DNA from: Azadirachta indica
Taxonomy: Eukaryota; Streptophyta; Magnoliopsida; Sapindales; Meliaceae
Assembly (NCBI GenBank): GCA_022749755.1
Contig: CM040445.1
Coordinates: forward strand, 558,001 to 622,000
DNA length: 64,000 bases
Direction of reading: 5' to 3'
Made by a program: the position numbers and the translations under genes. The notes beneath the pieces are model-generated. The model saw nothing but the letters and a program-made list of their open reading frames with translations. It did no database searches and was not told the origin of the DNA. Of this stretch, positions 21,576-34,155 are shown piece after piece. The first letter of the stretch is position 1. Each line of letters starts with the position of its first letter.

Positions 21576-24141
21576 TTATGATCCTACTACTGTGTACTAG
21601 GCGTAGCTAGCTTTCACATCCTGTGAATTATAGGTGGAACTCCGTGGGCTTTTATCTAATATATAATTTAATTAACATTTATGATTTCACCAACCCAAAA
21701 CGAAAACAATTAAAACAATTAAATGCTTTCCACTTTTTCTTCTTCTAATGCCTTCCTCTCCCTCGTTCATTCAATGCTAAGATAGAGCAATGGATAATCA
21801 ATAGAGGTCTGGAATTGTTTTTGTTTGGTAAACACCGCCCACGTGTGATCCTGTTGCATACTTAATTTGCAGTGGTATATGCTATGTATATCTCAGAAAA
21901 TTATTTAAATTCTTTTAATTACACCATTTATGACTTTGTTTTCTTAATCTATCATTTTAATTTTATAATAATATTATATTCTTATCACTGAACTTATGAC
22001 AATCGTATGATACATATAAGCTTCTCAATTTTTTTGGATGGATAATATTGTATAAAAATTTATATGCATAATCCTACTGTTAAATTTTAATCGTGAAATA
22101 TTTTATAAATATATTATGTTTATGAGTGGGACATGAGTTCACGTGACCCATATACATGTGCACATATATATATATATATATATAGATATATATCAAATTC
22201 TTCAAATTCAGAAGCTGTCACTTACAATATTTATATATATAACACCTAATAATTAAACACAATATATAAGAATGGACTCGCATCAACAAAATGGGTAGCA
22301 TGAAATGTCCTTAAACATAACTATTAATGATTGTTAAGTTAAATTAAAACGTGTCTGGATAAGAAATGAACAAAGAAAGAAAGAAAAAAAAAAAGTGTTT
22401 CTTGGCATAAACAGAAAATGAATTAAAGCAGACATAAAATTCTGCATATCTTGTGGGTTCATTTGCCACCACAATTTTGTTAGGCAGGCAGGCTAGCATG
22501 CATTAACATTTCTCTCAAGTCTCTCAAATATAAATGTATATGATGTTACTTGAATACATGTTTTATATATATATACACACATTTTCTCTGGAAAATTCTT
22601 TCAATTTCTATCAAGAAAACAACCAAACGAAAACCTGAGATAACCCACGACAGGTGCCGAGAAACGAAGACGCATTTAATTGATTTCATCTTCTTCTGCA
22701 ACAAAATTTTTTGTCTTAATACATGAAAAATATCAAGTGATAAGTTACTTTCAGTTCATCGATCAGTTTGCCTCAAAGACAAGGCATTTTGTTATTTGCC
22801 CCTACGTTTAATATGCAATTTATATACATATACAGTATCTGTGATGAAATCGTTTTGATGGGTTCACTATAAGCAATTCATCTAGACATCTTGTGTCGTG
22901 TACAAAAATACAATTGAATATGTCAACTCTCGATCGGCAATTAAAACACAAAATATTAATTATGAGTAAATGTAACACGCAGAAAAATAACAAGGCATGC
23001 TCGTGGTCCATACAAGATTGTTAATTTGGCTTCATTATTTTTGTTTCAATTTTAGTTTTCTTTTATCATTATTATTATTATTATTATTGAAAAAAAAAAA
23101 AACACCCAAGATAATTGAAAATGACAATGCTAATCCCAGTGGTTTAAACATAGACAGATAGGAAATTTCTCGTTTCTTAAAGGATGAAGTGAGATCCATC
23201 ACATAATTAATGAAATTCATTTAAGAGAAGAAATTAATAAGAAATTGTTTCATTATAGATTTCAGATGACTATCAATTAATAATATACAACAATATTTTA
23301 CAAATTTATTCAAGAGTAGACACCTGTGGAAGTTGGAAGTGCTTGTTCCATATTGTTTATTAATTAGTATTTTCATTAAATAAAAAATGAAAATATAATA
23401 ATATTTTTTATCTGATATCCTTTTTTAATCACAATATATAATTAACTGTTGATTTCAAGTTATGTATTTGAAAAATGCACAACCTTTTTTTATTTTATTT
23501 TATTTTATGAACTAATTTTTAAAAAGCAATTAATAAAATAAAATTATACCTAACCACCCATAATTTTCAAATATTTGGTACAGTTATTTGGGCATGGGCC
23601 TGGGCCAGTGCCAGGGCTAAATTTACTGCTGACAAATTAGTTAAAACTTTTTGAGGTCGTTAATTTATTTTCAATAATATAGCAACAAAGAATTGATTTT
23701 ATTCCGTCAAATCAGAGTTTATCGGGTATCTGCCATTTTCCGATGAATAAATTTGTCTGAAATTTACTGAGAAGATATTGATGCAAACAAACCTAAAAAC
23801 TAACCATCAATAATAATTCATCCATTATGGAAAACTCCAAACAGTTTTTACTTCATCTAGTACAAATTACAATTTTCCAATAAAAATGTTGTTAAAATGC
23901 AAAAGACTCTTGTTCATAACATAACAGTCTCAATATGAATTGGGGACAGAACAAGAATATTTCTGAGTTCCATCATTCAGTTTCACCTACAAAGCTGATA
24001 ACTCCATGAGTGTGTACGGCTTCAGATGATACAAGACCAACCAATTTCTTAATAAAGAAACCCATACAATCATTCATAAATATTACTTACTGACAAAGGC
24101 TAGTATGGAAAATGACAAGCATGTCGACAGACATGAAAAGG
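21576..24141. other. Intergenic DNA
   Basis: No gene recognised. Short AT-rich frames are present, and an ATT trinucleotide run sits near 23067-23090. The last 200 bp probably belong to the 3' UTR of the minus-strand RRM gene. Confidence 0.4.
22165..22184. repeat. (TA)n microsatellite
   Basis: TA run in intergenic DNA. Confidence 0.85.
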
Positions 24142-25627
24142 TCATTGTCGGCCATATTGTGCAGACATATTGTTCTCAGATGGAGGTGCTAACGGTGCTC
24201 TGGGTCTTGCATACTCTGCAAATATCACCCAACCATCCAGAAACTGCAAATTACAAATAAATGAATCAGTTGCCAGAAAATCAGGAGAGAAAAAAATACC
24301 AATACAATAATTACAACAAAAATAAATAAATAAGGAAAAACTTGAAAAAATAAAAAAAAAAAATTCCATTTTATAAAGCGCCCAACCAGCATCAATAAGA
24401 CAAACAATGGCATGTCAAAATATTCACTAACACAAGCATTCTCAACATCCTTCAAACAAAATATAAGATTCAAATTTTAATTCCTCAAAACTTGAACTCA
24501 AGTGAAAGGGAAGAAAATGGCTTCGTTAACCTTAAGTTTCTTCCCAATTTCTAAAGTTTCTTAGTTTCTTCCCAATTCCTAAAGTTTTCAAGAAAAGAAA
24601 CAGTGATTCTGTATCACAGTAGAAAATTAGCTTCTATCAAACTGAGTTTTAGCAATGGAAATGAGCATTTGAGAAGGATATTAAAGAGATTTAAGAGGGT
24701 GCATCACAAGGTTAGATAGTGAAGGAGTAAAGTAGTGTAAGGATATGGCAAAACCCATCTTAGCATAATGTTGCTGGCAGAGCATAAGGGAGGCACAGGG
24801 TAAAAAGGTGGATCAATTTGGTAGATATGCTCTATAACACAAATGAACAACTATATGTGACAATGCTCTATAACAAAATTGAACAACTACTACAAGTGGC
24901 TCTCACTTTACTACTATTTCAGGTCATTTACCACATTGAAGCCCTTGATCTTTGGTACATATACTTTTTCACTTGCACCAATTTTTGTTTTAATTACATG
25001 GGCCAAAATGGAAGGATTCATTTGGAAGGCTGCACAATTTTTTTTCTCAGCAATTCTAACAGCAATAGAAGAATATTTTAATATGATGAAAAGCAGTCTT
25101 AACTCATTGTAGCTCACTATGCTTTTCAGCAATCAAGGGACTACCACTCTCAAAGCTCATATTATATTTTCAGGCATTCAGGCAATATCTTGGGCCTCCT
25201 AGATATTCCTAAACTGTGAGGTTTTAGAAATCTATGTATGCACTATGTTTAAAGAGATACAACACGATTGATGATGGGCTTTCCACCTTTGTACACTTAT
25301 TGATATATTTTAGCATATTCAACAACAAAGCTCACAAGAGTATCATCCTGAATAGGAATCAGCTACATAAAAAGCTTTACAACATTTGCAAGGGAATATA
25401 AATTAAGGACTTGTTTCAACACACCTTGCCATCCATGCCCTCTATACCTTTTGCAGCATCTTCTAAGGTAGCATATCTTACAAAACCAAAGCCCTTAGAA
25501 TATCCAGATACCCTGTCAGTAACTACTCTAGCTGCAAACAGAAAAAAAGGAACAGTTAGTAATCCACAGAAGCAACAGATTAAAGAACTTAAAGAAGAAG
25601 TACAAACCATGAACCACTTCGCCAAAT
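24142..25627 (-). CDS. RRM RNA-binding protein, ORRM2-like (5' part lost in gap)
   Basis: Minus-strand exons: up to 25627-25608 (FGEVVH, cut by the N gap), 25531-25425 and 24243-24142 (stop 24144-24142). Splice phases agree and give FGEVVHARVVTDRVSGYSK, then GFGFVRYATLEDAAKGIEG, MDGKFLDGWVIFAEYARPRA. This is the second half of an RNA recognition motif: RNP1 is KGFGFVRY, with the usual β4 strand and a short C-terminal tail ending SAQYGRQ. The sequence closely recalls Arabidopsis ORRM2 (At5g54580), an organelle RRM protein of C-to-U RNA editing complexes. The transit peptide and RNP2 should lie in or beyond the gap, yet I see no matching exon in 25728-26900. The gap may collapse real sequence, or the gene may be truncated. 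The last intron is about 1.2 kb. Confidence 0.85.
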
Positions 25628-25727
25628 NNNNNNNNNNNNNNNNNNNNNNNNNNNNNNNNNNNNNNNNNNNNNNNNNNNNNNNNNNNNNNNNNNNNNNNNN
25701 NNNNNNNNNNNNNNNNNNNNNNNNNNN
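25628..25727. other. Assembly gap (100 N)
   Basis: Exactly 100 N, the conventional filler for a gap of unknown length. It falls inside an exon of the RRM gene. Confidence 0.99.
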
Positions 25728-26760
25728 GTGTAAACCTAAGTGATGTTAATGGGGAAATCTTCAAGTTCAAGGGTATGAATTGCCAATGTGGTGTCAAGGC
25801 TGGGGTGAGAATATCAAGGAGTTCAAAAAATTCAAACAAACTATATTTTGTTGCAACCGAAAGGAGAGTTGTGGGTTTCTTAGTTTTTGGAAACCAACCA
25901 AGCAGAAGTAAATGGTAATATGGTAGATATGGCAACATCAAGTATGATTTCTAGTAATGCAAGCCCAAATACATCATGTATAAAGCAACAAGGTGAATTA
26001 AATGAATAACCTAGAAAAATACCAAGGGCTTATGGAAATGCTGAGAATATAATGATGGTAATAATAGTGTTGCTATGCATTTGTATAATGCATTTTTGAA
26101 AAAAATTTCAAATAATTTGAGTTGTACATAAAAAATGTAATTGTATTCAAAATGCAAGGTGTTTGATACAATATGTTTATAGGTTTTAATATTCAATTAT
26201 TAAACGCAATTCAATCCACAAAAAGTCCAAAGGCAAGATGCATACTATTTGATACAAGATTAGTAAGCAAAATTAGTAAACATTTAATAATTGAATTTGT
26301 ATCTTATCACATGCATTCCATGTCCAAAAAGTTTTTAGAACGTCCAAAAAAGTCTGCAAAAATTCTCCAATAGTAGTTGCATAATGAATCATTGCTGCAT
26401 TCGAGGAAAAAAGTTCCTAAAATTCATTTTTTATCAATATGTTGTTAACTACTGTGTAAATAGCTTTTACAAAGAGTTGAGTAAAACTGAGCATACCTTT
26501 TGAGGTTATGCCTATGGTTAACTTGTTACTATAGCTTTTGGGAATTCATTCTTCTCTTACCAGTTGCATTTGGATCTTCTCTTTCAACTTCACTCTTCTT
26601 CTTTTAGTTCCTTGCACCTGATAAAAAAATGTAGTAAGCATAATATCAAGGTCACACTTGAATTAAAACAAGTTAAAATAGTTTAGCCTTGTACACAAGG
26701 CAGTAAAGGTTTACCTCAAAATTCTAACTTCCTATATCTAAAGTATAAAATATTAGACTA
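25728..26760. other. Intergenic or upstream DNA right of the gap
   Basis: No exon of the RRM gene and no other gene could be recognised. Confidence 0.4.
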
Positions 26761-26764
26761 AGCA

Positions 26765-29700
26765 ACCTGTCATAAACTCTCTTTGTTGTGCTGCAAAGCT
26801 AACAAACATCCTCTTGGAGGTGTCAATAGGATCTTTTTGGATTTTTAAAGTTGTTCCTCTTTTTTTTTTTTTTGTTTTAAGTAAAATGTGACCATAATTT
26901 TGAAGCCGTGCAAGAACTCTAGAAGTTAGCTGTTACCATCTTAAGAGTTTTTCTCTTTACTATATACAACCTTTTCTTTTATTATCCTAGCATTAAACCT
27001 TGTATATAACTTGATAACTAATGCATTTGAACTTATAGTTGGGTTCCTCTTAATGGTTGTAAACATTTTTTTTGCAATCCAATCACTTGTGACCTCAAGG
27101 TTCTTGAACTTCCTTTTACAAGTATGATCTTCAATTGAAACTGACCTCACTATAAAAGTTAACCATCTACCAAAACAGAGGCATAAATCCTCCAATTACA
27201 CCACACACTATAGTCACCCTCGCGCTCTTGTTTTTTATTTTGTTCAAACAAAACCTCTCATGGATAGTATAATCTTCCAAAACATCTCTAAAGTGATGGA
27301 CACTGTTAAATATTTGGCCAACTAAAATAATAATGTCACCCTTTGTTGGTAGTCTATATAATTTGTCCTTTGAATCCTTCACCATTCTGTGATAAATATC
27401 TAAATACATTATATACATATATTTTATTAGATACTATTATATTACTATTAAATTTAATATCCCTACTTATGCATAAATTGTTATTTTACATTGTTTTAAC
27501 TTTAGTTTGCACGTTTTCATAATGTAGAACTCAAATACATGCAAATATGCATAATTGTACAAGATGGCATGAGTGTGATACTTGTTTTGAAGTATTAACG
27601 TGATATATTTTTGTATATAGGTGTAAAAGAAGTGCAAGTTGCAATTAAAAATGTAAAGTATCCACTTGCATACAACTCACTTGAGCATGAATCAGTATCA
27701 TAGCCATAACTTTGTGCAGACATCTCTAAATGCAATGATTCTTGTTGTAATTGAAAGCTTATGCAATTTTACATAATTCTGTTTAAGCAACTTTTGCTAG
27801 TTCGGAATGGATCTATGTAGAAAGTGTGAAGAATTATAATAAAATATGATCTGCCCATGTGCATCCGAGCCTATAAACACCTTTCTATCTTTTGACCATA
27901 ACTTTCTGAATACTACACCAATGGAGTTGATTCATGAAGTCATGGAACCTTGAAAAAGGCAGCTATAACTTTTATGTTATGCATAATTTCCAATTTGTGC
28001 ATCTGGGCTGTGTACATTAGTCATCATTCTAGAAATGACTGTCAAAATTGCAATTTGAGCATGCTTGACTATTTTGATCATATCTCACAGTAAACACATC
28101 AAAATGACACGATTCTTGAATCATGAGAAAGCATATTCAATTATACACAATGTTTATGAAGGTCATTTTCTCTACTTCGGCATGGGAGGTAATTAAATGT
28201 GAGCTAAAATTTGGCAGACAGAGATATGATAAATTCTTTAACTTACATGTGTGAACACATGTAAAGCCTCCATGATCTTGCCTATATAAACTATGATTTT
28301 GATCATCTTAGGAGAATCCTTTTGGCCACCCTTTTGGGGTTTCTCTTTGTTTTACTCCCTTTAAAGGGAGTCCTCTCTTTGTTTTTCCTACTGAAAATAA
28401 TTTAGATTTCATTTACTTAATTAATTTCCATTCTTTGTCACTTAATTTTCGTCAAGAAATTGAAGATAAGGATCAATGAATTTAAAATCTTGGAGTAAAT
28501 CATTGATGAATGTAAGTTTACTTTTAGATTTGTTTTGTTTTCCAATATGCTCCTAACTTTTATAATTGAATTCAATGATTTGAATTAAAAATGAAAGAAT
28601 AAACATATTGGAAGAGCTTGGTTTATCAACTACAATAGTGTTGGATATTTTATGAATAATGTTTAATTAATGTTTAAGATTATTTCTTATTCATTAATTT
28701 TCATATCTTTACTTATGAATTATGGATTGCCCACTTATAAATAAGAATTAAAGTGCTAGACACATCATTTTACCTTAATTAAGCTTCTTGAACAAGTGTT
28801 TGAATTGAATTCATTGATTTAGTTTGATTTAAATGGTTATATGATTTTCTTGTAAATATATGAATTAATTAAGTAGAAGCCTCACATCAAGGATATATTT
28901 AATTGATTGGAAGTTAGAATTGCCATAATCATTAGAATTTTCTAGGCTTAGCGGAAAGACCAATAATTTAAACATAGGAATATTTCACTAATTCACCTAA
29001 TATTTCAAAACATAAGTAGAGAGCTAGCCAACTCCCATTTTATTTCATTTTTTTATTTTTATTTTTATTTTCTTTACGTTCTTCAATTTGCTTAGTCAAT
29101 TATTTAAATTGCATTTGCATCAAACCTCATTTGATCAATTCTTAAATTTAATAATTAAAAGGAAACTAATAAAATTTTAAACCACTACAATTCCTTGAGA
29201 GATCGACTTCGGGATGAACTTATCACTATCTATTAGTTATTTTTGTGCACTTGCGAGCATTTAAAATTTACATATCATTCTGCTCACAACATTTTTTTCA
29301 TCTCTAAAACTCATTTCAACATCTTCAAAATCATCAAAATCATGTTATGACAATAACTCATCATCGTTTGGTAGTGATAACTCACCATTATCGATAAAAT
29401 TTCCAATACCGTCATCCTGCTCAAAATCCAAAAGGTCTCTAACATCATTATCAATCCATTGAATGAAACCTCCACACTTAACTTCAACATCTTCTTTTCC
29501 ATTGTCATCAAATTGTGCTTCACCTTGACTGTTATAACTTGTTTTAGCTTTATCACCATACTAACTATGCATTTCACCAACATCAATAGCCTAACTTTCA
29601 CCACTAGAGTCCTCATAAACCACATCATTTTCTCTCTTTACACATGTTGAAAATAACCTATTAATTGTTTCCATCATGTCTGTATATATCTTATCAGCTA
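26765..29700 (-). pseudogene. Mutator-like (MULE) transposase remnant, split by a solo LTR
   Basis: Minus-strand reading shows, in order, an acidic N-terminal region (29640-29283; for example DVRDLLDFEQDDGIGNF, FDDFEDVEMSF), the MuDR-type domain (27384-27170; GDIIILVGQIFNSVHHFRDV, SARVTIVCGVIGGF) and the following module (27150-26945; RSVSIEDHTCKRKFKN, VTSDWIAKKMF). A shifted segment near 26860-26770 reads IDTSKRMFVSFAAQQ, where MULEs precede the catalytic core. The catalytic DDE domain is not found. Several stops (two near 29560-29600, one at about 29346) and frameshifts show decay. Removing the LTR at 27390-29277 plus one TTCTG joins the two halves in the same frame (…NVVSRMVKDSKDK…). Confidence 0.75.
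27390..29277 (+). mobile_element. Solo LTR (1888 bp) with TTCTG target duplication
   Basis: It begins TGATAAATATC and ends TTACATATCA, giving the 5-bp terminal inverted repeat TGATA/TATCA. It is flanked by TTCTG at 27385-27389 and 29278-29282. A TATATAAA promoter-like box at 28283-28290 and the 3' segment CTTGAGAGATCGACTTCGGG followed by GTGCACTTGCGAGC have the look of plant Ty3/gypsy LTRs. No internal domain is present, so this is a product of LTR-LTR recombination. Confidence 0.8.
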
Positions 29701-31360
29701 TAAAAGATACTTGTCTTTCCGCTGTATGATCTTCTCTTACTATTTGTGTTTGTGCTTGAGTGTCTTACGAGATAGGGTACTTATCATCATATTATCATTA
29801 GCATTAACATTAGCATCAACTTTAGTAGCAGTATTATCTGCTTCATCATCTACAACAAGGGTAGTGTTCTATTTAAGAGATCTTGTGTGTTTAGGTTTAG
29901 GTGTCGAGTCTAGATTATGGAATAATATTCTTTGAAATGGCTTTTTCTGTTGTAAAGGGTAGGGATCCATCTCAAATAACAATTTGTCAAAGCCTTTTGT
30001 CAAAGGTTTCTGAAATAGTGTTCATGAAGTCATTATCATTGTCCAATACCAATTTTTGCTTTGATTAGGGCACAACAAATTTGATAATGAAGTGTTCATC
30101 GTTCAATTTGTGTCGACTTTCAATCATCTTCAGCACACCATTTATAGTTGATATCGAACTACAACGATCGATATTGATCTCCCCAGCTTCAACTTTTGAC
30201 CACAAAACATAACATCAATGTTGATTCGAGTAATGTTCATCCTATCAATAACAATACACAACCATCAATATCCATCAAAATACCAGTTCTTCATGAATAA
30301 ATGTACAAAAACATTCTCAAGTTGCCCCTATTTCAAGCATGGTACATGCAACTAAAGAGTTGAGCAAAAACAAATAGACAAAACCCACACCAAACACATC
30401 TAAGAAGCAAGTTTAAACTCAAAAAAAAATCATGATATATGCATACACACCCATCTAAAAACAATGACCACAAAATCATACCATATTCAACATCAATACC
30501 CATAGTTTATCAGTATATAGCCATTGGATAGAAAAAAAAATCACAAACCCAAAAAAAACCCACATCTAAATAGTAACCATTATACCATCAAATCACCTTG
30601 CATCTCTATAAATTATTCTACAATAAACAATGATAATGAATACAATATCCAATCAAGAAAATACCTATACTTACAATAGATTTACCCACAAGAAAATACA
30701 CTTCTTCAAACACCTAAAAAAAATACATTTTTTCAAAAACAATAGCATTAAACAAGTAACACACATAACAAGCATAACTAAAACAATAGCTTTTCAAAAC
30801 CAAATAAAGATTATTTGGATACTCACTTGTGTAATGTTTTTTTTTACTCCAACAAAGATTCTTTGTGTCAAACTATCGTCAAGAGCTACGAAGAAAGCCT
30901 AACAATGATTTTTCCTCCCAATGACTGTCAAACATCGCAAATGTTAATGCAAGTCTAGTGTTTGTTCATTTGAGTTTGCAGCTGGGTTTGAATACAGGTT
31001 TAAAGGTGGATTGTGTTTGCTACATAAATCAAAGCCAAGGCAAGCTAAAAGCCTTTTGTTCAATTCTTTGTGATAAGCATTATTTGCTTCTAAAGTGTTT
31101 TTTAAGTTTGAAGTTTTTTTAATTTGTTTTGGCTTTTCTCATTAACTTTGATTATAGGAACCATTTTGGTTTCAAAATTTGATAACAAGGATAGGTTTTG
31201 CTACTGTTACACATAATCCGAATAAATTATGTAATTGCCCTCAAAATTTAACCTTTCAGCTAATGGACAATATGTTAAAGGGTATTAGAGCATTTGCGAA
31301 ACAACATAGAGGCAAAGACTATTTCAATAAACAACTGGGAAGAATTGGACATTCTCTCTC
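29701..31360. other. Unresolved repeat-like intergenic DNA
   Basis: Probably includes the 5' flank of the MULE. Minus-strand fragments continue in the MULE orientation to about 30000 with stops. No terminal repeats or host gene recognised. Confidence 0.35.
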
Positions 31361-31548
31361 AATTTGACTTGTTAAAATATTATCAGTTTAGTCCTTAAAC
31401 TTAGTAACAAAACAAAATATGATATCATTTTCTCATAATTAACAATTTAGTCCTTACTATTTACAATATATTTGGGATTAAAATGTTATATATAAAAATT
31501 TATTGTATTTTATTATTTTGAAACTTTAGAAAAAATATATATAATTAG

Positions 31549-32559
31549 AGGTATTGATGATACTCAACGTTTAAACTAATAGGCAGATATCCTTAATTTT
31601 CGAAAAAAAAGAATTATCTCTAACATTTTTACAAATAGATGATACTTCCACTTACTTTTATTTTCATAAGTTGACTTCTTATAATATTATCATTGGTATC
31701 CCTAAATTTTTATAAAATAATAAAGTAATATATATTTTTGTTTAATCATAATAATTTTATCCCTATTTTAATATTTTTCACAATATACTAAGAATTACAT
31801 AAAATTTTTAATTTATTATTTTAATAAAAAATTTAGAAAAAATTTTTTTAAAATAATTTATATCAAACTCATGCGCTAAAATATTTATAAATCTATTATT
31901 TTATTTTTTAGTAATAATTTGATATTTAATTATTAAAAAATTTAATTGAAATATTTTTAATATGTTATTTTTATATTTAATATATCTTTAAAAATATATG
32001 AAATTTATTATATTTTCTTAATAAATTATGAAAATATAAATAAAAATATAAAATAATAAGTACATGTCATCTATATATATATATATATATGTTACAAATT
32101 AAGATAATTAAAATGTTCTTCTTTTTATACACTTTTAAATTAAATTATATTAGTTAATAAGAATATAAAATATATCTAATTACTAATTTTATTAACAAAT
32201 GACATCAAATTCTCTTCTTTTTATATTTTTTACTTATATTTTCATAATTTTCTCAAAAAATATCAAATTATTACTAAGAAAGTAAAAGAAGAGAGTTAAT
32301 ATTATTTTACCATATGAGTTTGATTATATGAAAATATAATGTGAAAATATTAAAATATGGACTAAATTGTTATAAATAAAAATGTATAACTTTCTTTATT
32401 ATTTTATAAAAGTTTAAGAATACAAATGATAATAATTTAATAGAACGAAAATAAAAGTTAAAGAGAATATTTTTCTGAATATAAGGGAATATTTGTTTTT
32501 TCATAAACATCAGGGATACCTACCTATTAATCCAAATATTAACAATATTTGTCAATACC
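31549..32559. mobile_element. Nested inverted-repeat element (family B, about 1.0 kb)
   Basis: Left arm about 31549-31800 and right arm about 32330-32559 are inverted copies sharing GGTATTGA, AATAGG-AG-TATCC and TTTTATAAAATAATAAAG. It sits between the A left arm and element C. Foldback MITE-like, non-coding. Confidence 0.6.
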
Positions 32560-32661
32560 ATATACAATTATTTAAATTAAAATATTAATAATAAATTTAG
32601 ACAAAATAATAAGCTAAAATTCTCCTAGTCATTTAAATTAAAATATTAACAATAAATGTAA

Positions 32662-33140
32662 TGATCATAAGAGATTTTAAATAAAACATATATAACTTTT
32701 TATTTAATATATCTATTTAAAAATTATATTATTTTTATTATATTTTGTTAAAAAAATAATCAAGCATATAATAAAAATTTCAATAAAAGAAATATAAATG
32801 CATACTATATTTATCACAAATAAAGATAATCAAATTCTCTTTAAAAAATTTTAATCAAAATTAAATTGAGCTATTAGATAAGAATATAAAAATATATTTA
32901 ATTGTTGATTACATTGACAAAGCACTAAATTTAATAATTTATATTCTCATTTATTGGTTTAGCTTAATTTTGAAAAAAAAAAAATTTCATTATCTTCCTT
33001 CGTGATAAATATTGTATGTGTATTTTATTATATTAGTTTTATACTTGATAATTTTTTCTAGATAATACAATGAGAATAATATAATTTTTAAATAGATATA
33101 TTAGGTAAAAGGTTATATATGTTTTATTTAAAAACTCATA
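32662..33140. mobile_element. Nested inverted-repeat pair (family D)
   Basis: The arms 32672-32745 and 33065-33138 share AAAACATATATAAC and AATATATCTATTTAAAAATT, then ATATTATT, in inverted orientation. Inside element C. Confidence 0.6.
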
Positions 33141-33171
33141 TATTTATTATATACCAAATTTGGGTAAAGGC

Positions 33172-33885
33172 CTTTTTAGTCGTAAAAGTTTGATCTAATA
33201 TTCTTATTAGTCCTAATAGTTTTAAAAATACCCTTAAAAATCTTAATTTATTAGAAAAAGACAACACTATGCCCTATATAATAATATTTATTTAAGAAAA
33301 CTAATTAGAAAATCTCTAAAATTTGATAAAATAAAATATATTTATGTAAAATATATTAATTGAATCAATAATATTATCATTTTATAGCATATGAATAATA
33401 TAAATATTTATTAATATTTATACATTTATTCATTTGTATTGATATCTTATTTTATTAATTTATTTGTATTTTAACTATATATACAATATTTTATTTAAAT
33501 TAAAATATAATCATAAATATTTATTATATAAATAAATAAATTTATAAATCTATATTTCATTAATAAATTAATATTTATTATGTTTAATTTTTATTTAATT
33601 TCTAATAATATGAATGTGTATTCTTACAAAAAGTTACAAAATGATTATTTTATTAATACATTATCAAAATGTTATTATTATTAATTTAATTAATGTATTT
33701 TACATCAATGTATTATTTTTTATCAAATTTAAGATATTTACTAATTTTTAAATAACTATTATTATAAAGGAGTATAGTTATCTTTGTATAATAAATTGGG
33801 ACTTTTAAAAATATTTTTGAAACTATTAGAACTAACAAAAAATATTAGACTAAACCTTCGGAACAAAAAGAGTCTTTACTCCTTA
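33172..33885. mobile_element. Nested inverted-repeat element (family E, about 0.7 kb)
   Basis: Left arm 33172-33282 and right arm 33770-33885 (reversed) share GGTAAAG/GAGTAAAG, CTTTTT-GT, AGTTTGATCTAATATT-like and CTAATAGTTT-AAAAATA blocks plus AATTTATTA. The arms are about 110 bp. Inside element C. Confidence 0.6.
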
Positions 33886-34155
33886 ATTATTACGAAAAAA
33901 GGAAAAAAAAAAAAAGGAGTTAGCATTTTAGCATGTCATTTTGTCTAAATTTATTGTTAATATTTTAATTTAAATAATTATATTTTTATTTCCAGAATTT
34001 TTTTAAATAATAAAATAAAATAAACTTTTTAAGTTTAACATTTAATCTTCAATATAATGCAAATAATGGGGATTAAAATGTTAATTATGTGAACATTGTA
34101 TTTCATTGATAATTTTATTAAGTTTAGGGACTAAATTGATAATATTCTAACAAGT

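Larger units (their letters stand above)
32564..33978. mobile_element. Nested inverted-repeat element (family C)
   Basis: The left arm (32564-32625, ATTTAAATTAAAATATTAA then AAATTTAGACAAAATAATAAG) is repeated inverted at 33910-33978 (CATTTTGTCTAAATTTATTG then TTAATATTTTAATTTAAATA). It encloses pairs D and E. Confidence 0.6.
31367..34155. mobile_element. Outer TIR element (family A) hosting nested inverted repeats
   Basis: Left arm 31367-31530 and right arm 33985-34155 are inverted copies. The arms begin ACTTGTTAAAATATTATCA (left) and AACTTGTTAGAATATTATCA (right, reversed), followed by TTTAGTCC-TAAACTTA, CATAATTAACA and TTTTATTATTTT blocks. Identity is about 75-80% by eye. No target duplication or transposase found; most of the interior is accounted for by further inverted-repeat pairs. 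Confidence 0.65.

Noticed and set aside
29311..29628. Met/Leu-rich 105-codon minus-strand protein
   Set aside because: It is an out-of-frame reading of the acidic N-terminal part of the MULE transposase remnant.
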